From CAVZOY01 sp963777095 (lineage in GTDB: Bacteria; Actinomycetota; Actinomycetes; Mycobacteriales; Geodermatophilaceae): DNA of 64,000 nucleotides. This document shows positions 43,720 through 51,800 of this stretch, piece by piece. Position 1 is the stretch's first letter, and the number at the start of each line of letters is the position of its first letter. Below the pieces are notes generated by a model. That model worked only from the letters and a program-made list of their open reading frames with translations, ran no database searches and was not told the DNA's origin. The DNA lies in assembly GCA_963777095.1 (NCBI GenBank), contig CAVZOY010000002.1:186001-250000 (forward strand), written 5' to 3'. Position numbers and translations under genes: made by a program.

Positions 43720-44909
43720 GCGGCGGCCCCCGCCGGCAGGTCGTCGCGGACGACGCGGCCGCCCTGGACGACCATCCCGATGCGGCGGAGCGCCGAGACG
43801 TCGGACGTCGGATCGGCATCGGTGACCACCAGGTCGGCGGCGGCGCCGGTCCGCACCTCCCCCACCTCGCCCCCCAGCCCCAGCAGACGGGCCGCGGTCG
43901 ACGTTCCGGCCTGCAGGGCCAGCAACGGGTCCAGCCCGGCGTCGGTGAGGAACTCCATCTCGCGGACGGCGCAGACGGTGTCCTCGATCGGCTCACCCGG
44001 TGGGTAGTCGGTTCCGGCGACGATGGTCACGCCCGCGTCCACGGCCCGGCGGATGCTCTCGAGGTGCCGGGGCCCGACCTCCATCGCCGTCGCGATCTGC
44101 TCGGCGGAGAACGAGTGGTCGGCCATCCATTCCGGGCAGCGGGTCACGCAGAGCGTGGGGGTCAGGAAGACCCGCCGGCGGGCCATCTCGGCCGCCACGT
44201 CCGCCGACAGGTCGTAGGCGTGCTCGAAGGAGCGCATGCCGGCGTCCATGGCCATGGCGATGGCGTGCCCCTGGCCGGCGTGGGCGACGACGTAGGTCTC
44301 GTACTCCTCGGCCGCGCGCACGACGGCCCGCATCTCCTCGGCGGTCATCTGGTCGCCCAGCCCCTCGTGCGGGTCGGCGATGCCGCCGGTGATGAAGACC
44401 TTGATGTGGTCGGCGCCCGCGGCCAGCTCGGCCCGCGCGAGCTCGTAGAACTCCTCCTCGCCGGCGGCGTACACGCAGCCGGAACCCGTGCCGTGGCCAC
44501 CCTTGGCCGAGACGGCCCGACCGGCGCCGACGATGCGCGGCACGTCCACCCAGCCCTCGCGGGACGCGGTCCGCAGCAGCAGATCGGCCCGGTGGATCTC
44601 GTGGACGCTGCGGACCGTCGTCACGCCGGCCTGGAGGGCGTCGCGGGCCCGGCTGAACGCGCGGAGCAGCGTCGTACCGGGGTTCTCCGCCTCGTCGGTG
44701 GCACTGAACGGGTACACGACCGACAGGTGGCTGTGCACGCTGACGAGGCCCGGCAGCAGGTACCTGCCACCGAGGCTGCGGACCGCCACCCCCTCGGGCG
44801 CCCCCTCGGCGATCGCACCGATCCGGCCGTCGTCGGTCACCTCCACCGCACGGCCTCGGCTGATGGCGCCGGTCAGCACGTCGACCACCGACGCGTCGGT
44901 CAGCCACAT
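43716..44909 (-). CDS. Amidohydrolase family protein (prolidase-like/imidazolonepropionase-related)
   Basis: 397 residues. Of two nearby ATGs, 44909 lies eight bases after GGAGG and fits better than 44915. Metal ligands: HSH in PGLVSVHSHLS, the carboxylated Lys in DHIKVFITGG, His in VVAHAGQGH and SFEHAYD, Asp in IVAGTDYPPG. This is the binuclear pattern of the Xaa-Pro dipeptidase-like amidohydrolases. It is intact, unlike its two downstream partners, and begins a transcription unit behind a candidate LacI site. A role in amide or prolyl-peptide hydrolysis is likely. Confidence 0.85.
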   Translation of the reverse strand: MWLTDASVVDVLTGAISRGRAVEVTDDGRIGAIAEGAPEGVAVRSLGGRYLLPGLVSVHSHLSVVYPFSATDEAENPGTTLLRAFSRARDALQAGVTTVRSVHEIHRADLLLRTASREGWVDVPRIVGAGRAVSAKGGHGTGSGCVYAAGEEEFYELARAELAAGADHIKVFITGGIADPHEGLGDQMTAEEMRAVVRAAEEYETYVVAHAGQGHAIAMAMDAGMRSFEHAYDLSADVAAEMARRRVFLTPTLCVTRCPEWMADHSFSAEQIATAMEVGPRHLESIRRAVDAGVTIVAGTDYPPGEPIEDTVCAVREMEFLTDAGLDPLLALQAGTSTAARLLGLGGEVGEVRTGAAADLVVTDADPTSDVSALRRIGMVVQGGRVVRDDLPAGAAA

Positions 44910-44951
44910 CCGCATCTCCTCCCGGGCGCCGGGCGTGTCAGGCGCCGTCCA

Positions 44952-44967
44952 TGGAATCGTTCCCACG
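44952..44967. promoter_or_regulatory. Candidate LacI operator before the amidohydrolase-hyuAB unit
   Basis: TGGAATCGTTCCCACG; on the minus strand this reads CGTGGGAACGATTCCA, sharing 13 consecutive bases (CGTGGGAACGATT) with the site before the DHDPS-family gene. It lies 43 bp upstream of the ATG at 44909. GGAA-TCG-TTCC is itself palindromic. Confidence 0.65.
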
Positions 44968-45074
44968 CGCCACCGTAGGGGTTCTCTCTCGTTTGCACAG
45001 ACCCGCAACAGTTCCGCGGCCGGGGTTTTTCATGGTGGAAACAGGGCGACCACCGGAGGCCCGGTCCAGCGGGA

Positions 45075-46472
45075 TCAGAAGCGCAGCGGCGCAGCGGCGA
45101 GGTGGCGCCCGCGGGGAGCGGCGTCCACGATCTCGGCGTCGTCCACCACAACCCGGCCGCCCACGAGCACCGTCGTCGGCCAGCCGGTCACGTCCCTGCC
45201 CTCGAACGGCGTGTAGTCGGTCGCCATGTGCAGGTCCGCGCTGCGGACCGTCCGCTCCGCGCCCGGGTCCCAGATGGCGACATCGGCGTCCGCACCCGGC
45301 TGCAGCGTGCCCTTGCGGCCGTAGATGCCATTGAGCCGGGCGGGGTTGGCCGCGCTGACCTCCACGAAGCGCTCCCAGCTGATCCGGCCCGGTGCCGGAC
45401 GAAGGCGTCGTGCAGCACCGGCAGCCGGGTCTCCACGCCGGGCAGCCCGTTGGGCATCGACCGGACGTCCTCGTCGACCTCTTCCTTCTGGGCCGTGTCG
45501 TAGCAGCAGTGATCACTGCCGACCGTCGAAACAGCGCCGCCGGCCAGCCGCACACCTAGAGCGTCGACGGTCGACCGCGGTCGCAGCGGGGGGCAGCAGA
45601 CGAATCGTTCGGGATGGGGCCCCGAGTACGCCGAGTCATCGAGGGTGAGGTGGTGCGCGACCGTCTCGGTCCACGCCCGCACCCCCCGGCGCCGCGCCGA
45701 GGTAACGAGGTCGATCGCCTCGGGGGTCGACTGGTGCACGAAATAGACCGGCGTCCCGAGCGACTCGGCGATGGCGAGGACCTCGGCGACGGAGGCATCC
45801 TCGGCGAGCTGGGTCCGGGTCTCGTGGTGGTGCCGCGCCGAGATCCGGCCCTCGGCGGCATGCTCGGCCTGCGTCTCCTCGATGAGGTGGTTGGCCTCGC
45901 AGTGCGCGTAGACCATGCCGCCGAGCGGGCCCATGGTCTTCATCACCCGGAGGAACGTGTCCTCGTCGGCCATCGACTCGCCGCGGTAGGTCGTGAACAT
46001 CTTGACGGTGCGCAGGCCCTCGTCGGCGAGCTGCCGCAACTGCTCCGCGGTCGTGTCGTCCCAGGTCGCGACACTGGCGTGCAGCGCGGAGTCGCAGATC
46101 CCCTGGTCGGCTTTGGCGCGCTGGATCGCCGCGGCGTCGGCGGGAGCCTGACCTGGCCGCGGGATGGCGAAGTCGACGATCGTCGTCGTCCCGCCGGCGA
46201 CCGCCGCTGTCGTGCACTGCAGGTAGTCGTCGAGGCTGGTGTACGCACCCGAGGTGAAGCCGACATGGCAATGCGGGTCGACGCCGCCCGGGCACGACCA
46301 CGCGACCGGAAGCGTCCAGCTCGTCGGCAGCGGCCTCCCTGCCGGTGACCGCGCCCGGCTCGACCAGCGCGGCCACCCGACCGTCGGCGACGACGACGTC
46401 CGCGGGCCCGGACCAGCCGTCGGTCACCACGACACCCCCGCGGATCACCAGATCGGCCCGCATGCCGCTCAT
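45075..46472 (-). pseudogene. Dihydropyrimidinase/D-hydantoinase (interrupted by two frameshifts)
   Basis: 465 residues after repair, from the ATG at 46472 overlapping the preceding stop. After a first shift near 46290 the chain runs VDPHCHVGFTSGAYTSLDDY (metal HxH), GGTTTIVDFAIPRPGQ, TVKMFTTYRG with the carboxylated Lys, AHCEANHLIEE, VHQSTPEAIDLV and GSDHCCYD (metal Asp), all hydantoinase hallmarks. A second shift near 45395 leads to EVSAANPARLNGIYGRKG and DADVAIWDP. These cyclic amidohydrolases open dihydropyrimidines, hydantoins or similar rings. It shares a unit with the AtzF-C/GGCT-like gene. Confidence 0.85.
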
Positions 46473-46852
46473 CTGGTGCCCCCGGCTGCCTGCCAGCGGC
46501 GCCAGGACCCGTGCTCGGTGATGTCGACGGCACCGTCGCCGGCGTCCCGGCGCACGATCATCGACAGCGTGCCGGTGCCGTCGGCCAGTTCGATCACCGA
46601 CAGCTCGAGCTCGGGCGGCTCGCCCGGTAGCAACCGCTCGCGCATGTGTGCGTAGTCGACGGCGTACAGCTCACCCTCGACGGGGCCGCCCCCCTCGTCC
46701 ACGGGCTGCAGGCCGGGGAAATCGGCGAAGGCCAGGAACCGGTACCGCGGGGCGGTCACCGCGGGGCCGAGGAAGTCGGCGTCGGAGAGCGCATGGTGCA
46801 GGCTGCCCCCTCGCATCGCCTGGCCGTTGACGAACATGCGGACCGTGTCCAT
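46469..46852 (-). CDS. AtzF C-terminal/gamma-glutamylcyclotransferase-like protein
   Basis: 127 residues from the ATG at 46852. The start MFVNGQAMRGGSLHHAL, then APRYRFLAFADFPGLQPVDEGG and VEGELYAVDYAHMRERLLPGEPPEL, match the small domain fused to the C-terminus of allophanate hydrolases and related to the gamma-glutamylcyclotransferase fold, with the acidic residue of VEGELY. As a free-standing protein its role may be deamination or lactam handling. It precedes the hydantoinase with an ATGA overlap and follows a perfect TGGGAACG-type palindrome. Confidence 0.7.
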   Translation of the reverse strand: MDTVRMFVNGQAMRGGSLHHALSDADFLGPAVTAPRYRFLAFADFPGLQPVDEGGGPVEGELYAVDYAHMRERLLPGEPPELELSVIELADGTGTLSMIVRRDAGDGAVDITEHGSWRRWQAAGGTR

Positions 46853-46873
46853 GCGCAACCCCTCCGCACCTAT

Positions 46874-46885
46874 GGGAACGTTCCC
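46874..46885. promoter_or_regulatory. Perfect palindrome GGGAACGTTCCC, candidate LacI operator
   Basis: The 12-bp palindrome GGGAACGTTCCC with a central CG, as LacI family sites usually have, lies 21 bp upstream of the ATG at 46852. Its half-site TGGGAACG is shared with the sites at 33464 and 44952. Confidence 0.65.
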
Positions 46886-47064
46886 TCGCACTCTGGCATC
46901 CACCCGGCGGGAAGGGAATGGCTGAGAGTCAGACGTCCTGGAGCGCCGCCAGGCATCGGTGGTGGCGTGGCGATCGATCCCGACGCATGACCACACGGAT
47001 CGCTCTTGTCCGACTCCCCTCCGGAGCGGGACCCTCCCGCTGCCACTGCCAGGGGGAGATCAAA

Positions 47065-47886
47065 ATGGCTGCTGCTCCGTCGTCCCGTCCGCCGGTCGTC
47101 CTGATCCACGGGCTGTGGGTGAACGGACGCTCCTGGGAGGAGTGGGTCGAGCACTACACGGCAGCGGGGTACGAGGTGCACGCACCGTCGTGGCCGGGAC
47201 TCGAGGGCGATCCGGCCGAGCTGCGCCGCAACCCCACCTACGGCGGCGTGGGCATCGGCGAGGTGGCCGACTTGTACGCGGAGCTGGCGGGCCGGCTGTC
47301 GAGACCGCCGATCGCGATCGGCCACTCCTACGGCGGCCTGGTCACCCAGCTGCTCGTCGACCGCGGCGTCGCCGCCGCCGGGGTGGCCATCCACTCCGCA
47401 CCGACGCACGGGGTGATCCTGCCCTTCACCACCATCCGGGCGACCTCGCCGGCGCTGCTGCACCCGAGCAGCTACCGGGGCACGGTGCTGCTGTCGAAGA
47501 AGCAGTGGCACTGGCGGTTCTGCAGCACGTTCACGCGCGAGGAGTCCGACGCCCTCTACGACCGCTACTGCATCCCCGCCCCCGGCCGGCCGCTCTACCA
47601 GTCGGCTACGGCGTTCTTCCGGCGCAACCCGGTGATCAAGGTCGACCTGAAGAAGACCGACCGCGCGCCCCTGCTGTTCATCGCGACCGACAAGGCCGAC
47701 AACGTCGTTCCCGGGAGCATGAACGCGCACAACGAACGCCGGTACAAGACCGGCGTGACCGAGTTCAAGGAGTTCCCCGGCCGGCCGCACCTGGTCAGCT
47801 CGGCGCCGGGCTGGGAGGAGGTCGCCGACTACGCCGTCGAGTGGGGCGTGGCCAACGCCTCGCCGGTCCCCGTCAGTGGCGGATGA
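47065..47886 (+). CDS. Alpha/beta hydrolase
   Basis: 273 residues from the ATG at 47065, with AGGGGGAG six bases upstream; longer open frame upstream lacks family sequence. The oxyanion loop is VVLIHGLWVNGRSW, the nucleophile elbow IAIGHSYGGLVTQ, the acid probably in LLFIATDKADNVVP, and the His in PGRPHLVS. The group resembles esterases and haloperoxidase-like hydrolases. It is divergent from the hydantoinase unit, and so may or may not belong to the catabolic set. Confidence 0.9.
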   Translation: MAAAPSSRPPVVLIHGLWVNGRSWEEWVEHYTAAGYEVHAPSWPGLEGDPAELRRNPTYGGVGIGEVADLYAELAGRLSRPPIAIGHSYGGLVTQLLVDRGVAAAGVAIHSAPTHGVILPFTTIRATSPALLHPSSYRGTVLLSKKQWHWRFCSTFTREESDALYDRYCIPAPGRPLYQSATAFFRRNPVIKVDLKKTDRAPLLFIATDKADNVVPGSMNAHNERRYKTGVTEFKEFPGRPHLVSSAPGWEEVADYAVEWGVANASPVPVSGG

Positions 47887-48610
47887 CGAGGCCGATCAGC
47901 CGGCCCAGCGCCGGGCGGACCGGCGGCTCGGCTCCGTCCTCGCCGTGCGCGGCGTCGGCCCAGCCGCCGGGCAGCGGGATCTCGGTGCGCGCGCCGCGCC
48001 GGGCCAGCGGCGCTCTGAGCGCCTGGGCGAAGTCGACGCCGCCGTGCACCTCGACGGTCGTCCCGGGCAGCTCCACCCGGTCGGCGAGCTGGACGACGAC
48101 CCACTCGGCCCACGCCGCGCGGTAACCGGCCGGCTGGTCGCCGAAGAGGAGGTCGAACGGGCCGACGACGTCGTCCGGATCGAGCAGGCCGTGCTTGGCG
48201 CTGAGCACGAACCACGGCCGCCCCGACCGGACGGCGTGCTCGCGGGCGCGGGCGAAGCCGTCGCTCTCGAACAGCTCGCGAGCCGGCCGCGGCGACCCGG
48301 CGACCTCGCCGGACGAGGCGACGAGCACCACCCGGCCGGTCTCGTCGACCGGCGGACCCTCCTCGAAGCCGGGCCGGTAGCGGCGGTAGAGCCCGCGCTC
48401 GACCCGGTGCAGCAGCGGCGCGCGGCCGGACGGGTGCGCGTGCCCGGCGTTGGCGGTCGCGGCCTGGATGTCCTTGGCGATCGAGGCGACACCGACGTCC
48501 GGACGACGGGCGCTGATCCAGTTGATCAGCGCCGCCCGGCTGAACGGCTCCGGCAACGCGCGCGAGGCGTCGTCGAGCAGCGCCCAGATCGTGGGCAGGT
48601 CCTGGCTCAC
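47873..48610 (-). CDS. DUF6884 domain protein with an N-terminal winged-helix-like part
   Basis: 245 residues from the GTG at 48610. The first 80 residues resemble a small DNA-binding domain (PTIWALLDDASRALPEPFSRAALINWISARRPDVGVASIAKDI). The second half is DUF6884: VVLVASSG, then ARELFESDGFARAREHAVRSGRPWFVLSAKHGLLDPDD and AGYRAAWAEWVV. DUF6884 is related to the YaaA fold and occurs in DNA-modification and stress contexts. Its 3' end overlaps the hydrolase gene by 14 bases. It lies next to, and divergent from, the giant helicase gene. Confidence 0.7.
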   Translation of the reverse strand: MSQDLPTIWALLDDASRALPEPFSRAALINWISARRPDVGVASIAKDIQAATANAGHAHPSGRAPLLHRVERGLYRRYRPGFEEGPPVDETGRVVLVASSGEVAGSPRPARELFESDGFARAREHAVRSGRPWFVLSAKHGLLDPDDVVGPFDLLFGDQPAGYRAAWAEWVVVQLADRVELPGTTVEVHGGVDFAQALRAPLARRGARTEIPLPGGWADAAHGEDGAEPPVRPALGRLIGLVIRH

Positions 48611-48822
48611 CCGGCGGACGCTAGGCGGAGGCGCCCGGCCGCGCCGTGCCCGGCACCGGCCACCACGCCATCGGGCGTACGCGGGCCACCCGCCCGGGGC
48701 ACCCGCCGCGCGTATGTCGCCGCGTGTGATGCGCGGCATCGCGGTCTCCCACCCGTCACAGGCGCCCCAGCCGTCCGGGGTCCTCACCGACGCCCCACCC
48801 GCGAACAGGTAGACAGGACACC

Positions 48823-51800
48823 GTGGGGAACATGGCATCCGTGCGCCCGGACGACGCCGTCGTCCCGGGGGACGACGCCGCGCCCCCGGTCTCGGTGGTG
48901 ACCCCGCAGGTCACCGTCGAGGTCACCTCCACCCCGGTGCTGAGCTATGCCCTGGCGCACAACCGCGTGCCGGTGATCTCCCGCCTCGGGCTGACCAACG
49001 CCGGCGAACCGGTGCGCGGCGCCGACGTGCGACTGTCGGTCCGCGACGCCGAGGGCCCGATCGCCGCCGGCGTCGAGCTGCTCGTCGACCTCGACGCCGG
49101 ACGGACGACGGTGCTGACCGACGTCGGCCTGGTCATCGACCCCGCGGCCATGCTCCAGGTGGACGCGCAGCGTCCCGGCGTCCTCGAGGTCGAGGTGACC
49201 GACGGCGACCGGCTGCTGGGCAGCGCGCGGGTCGGCCTGCAGGTGCTGGCCGCGCAGCAGTGGCTGGCGACCCCCGTGCCGCTGGCGCTGGAGATGCTCG
49301 CCGCGCACGTCCTCCCCCAGCACCCGGCGCTGCCCGCGCTGCTCGACGAGGCCGCCGTCCTGCTCGCCGAGCGCACCGGCTCCGGCTCGATCCAGGGCTA
49401 CGCCGCGGGACCCGAGCGGGTCGACGAGATCGTGCGTGCCGTCGCCGACACGCTGCACGCCCGGGGCATCCGCTACAGCGAGCCACCGACCAGTTGGGCC
49501 GAGACGGGCCAGCAGGTGCGGACGCCGGGCGAGGTGCTCACCTGGCGCGTCGCCACCCCCCTGGACATGACCGTGGTCCTCGCCGCGGCGCTGGAGCGGG
49601 CCGGCATCCGGCCGCTGCTGTGGCTCGCCGAGGGCGACGGCGGCCGGCACAGCGAGGGCGCGTCGTTCCTCGGCTACTGGCGCGAGGAGCGCAGCGCCGA
49701 GAGCGCCGCCACCACGGACGTCGTCCCGCTGGTCAACCTGGTCGACCTCGGACTGATCGGCCTGGCCGATCCGGCGCTGCTGACCTCCCGCGGCGAGCCC
49801 GGCGCCGACCTGCACCGCCCGGTCTACGCGACGTGGCTGTCCGGCCCGCTCGACCGGGTGCTCGGCGTGACCGACGTCCACCGCGCCCGGCGCGACGGCA
49901 TCCTGCCGCTGCCGGCGCGCGCCCGGGATCCCGAGGGCGTGCTGCAGGTCGTCGAGTACGCGGCCGCGGCGCACGGCGTCGCGACGCCCGGAGCCGCATC
50001 CCGCCGTCCGCGCCGACCGGCCCGAGGCGCCGCCTCGGGTGCAGCAGTGGAAGAACGCGCTGCTCGACCTGTCGCTGCGCAACCGGCTGATCAACTACAC
50101 CGAGCGCTCGGGGCTCTCCCTGGTCGTCCCCGATCCCGCGCTGGGCATCCTCGAGAACTTCGTGCACGACGGCACGCCGATCACCCTGCTGTCCGCGGAC
50201 ACGCTGCCCGCCGTCGCCAGGGAGCGCGGCGCCGACTCGGCCCGCGACCTGCCCGAGGAGCAGCTGACCGAGCAGCTCGTCGAGCGCCGCGAGGTGCACG
50301 CCGAGGTGACCACCGGCAACTACCTGCCGCGGCTGCGCGGCCTGGCGCACCGGGCGCGCACCGTGGTCGAGGAGACCGGCGCCAACAACCTGTACCTGGC
50401 GATGGGCTCGCTGGTCTGGGAGCTCGACGGCCGGCCGCTGCGCTCGCCGCTCGTGCTCGTGCCGGTGACGCTCACCCCCGCCTCCCGCGAGGGCGCCTAC
50501 CGCCTGGCGCTGGACGAGTCGGGCAGCAGCACACCGAACTACTGCCTGCTGGAGAAGCTGCGCCAGCTGCACGGCCTCGTCGTCCCCACGCTCACCGAGC
50601 CCACCGACGGCGCGCCGCTCGACATCGACGCCGCGCTGGAGGCGGTGCGCCTCGCCATGGTCTCGGCGCAGCTGCCCTACCGGGTCGAGGCGACGGCGGA
50701 CCTGGCGATCCTGCAGTTCGCCAAGTTCCGGCTCTGGAAGGATCTCGACGAGCACTGGGCCGAGCTGGCGGAGAACCCGCTGGTCGCCCACCTCGTGCAC
50801 GAGCCGACCGAGGCCTTCGAGGACCCGGCGCCCGACAACGCCGAGGGCATCGACCTCGACGAGCTCGCCGCCCGGTGCCCGGTGCCGGCCGACGCCTCGC
50901 AGCTGCGCGCGATCGCCGAGTCGGCGGCCGGGCGCACGTTCGTGCTCGAGGGCCCGCCCGGCACCGGCAAGTCGCAGACGATCACCAACCTGCTCACCCG
51001 CGCGGTCGCCGACGGCAAGCGGGTGCTGTTCGTCGCCGAGAAGCGCGCCGCGCTCGACGTGGTCGCCCGCCGGCTCGAGGCCGTCGGCATGGGCCCGTTC
51101 GCGCTCGACCTGCACGACAAGGGCTCGCGCTCGTCGGTGGTGCGCGCGCAGGTGCGCGCCGCGCTCGAGCACGCCGTCCAGGTCGACGAGCAGGGCCTGG
51201 CCACGGACGGCGAGACGCTGCGCTCGGCCCGCCGCGCGCTGGAGCGCTACACCGACCGGCTGCACACCCCCAACGCGGCGGGGCTGTCGCTGTACGCCGC
51301 ACGGACGGCGGAGCTCGCGGCCGGCACCGACGTGCCGCCGCTGCCGGTCCCCGGCGACTTCGTGGCCAACGTGACCGTCGCGACGCTCACCACGATCCGC
51401 CGGTCGCTCGCGCTGCTGCCCGACATCGCCGACCTGGCCCGGCCGACGCCGCGACACGCGTGGGCCTTCATCGACACCCCGCTGGTCGACCTGCCCGAGA
51501 CGCAGGCCGCGGCCATCGCGGTCGACCGGGCGGTCCGCGCGCTGCCGGTCGAGGGACCGGTCGCCCAGGCGCTGCGGCACGCGCGGACGCCGGAGCAGCT
51601 CGGCGCCCTGGAGCACCTGCTCGCCGGGCCGCCGGTCGGCCTCGACATCCTCGACGAGACGTTCACCGAGATGTGGACCGCCGCGACCTCGGCGGTCGCC
51701 GGCGAGGCCGCCACGTTCACCGCGTTCCGCCACCCCGGTCTCGACGTCTGCACGCCCGGCGCGCTGGACCTGCCGCTGGCCGAGATCTACGTCGCCGCGC

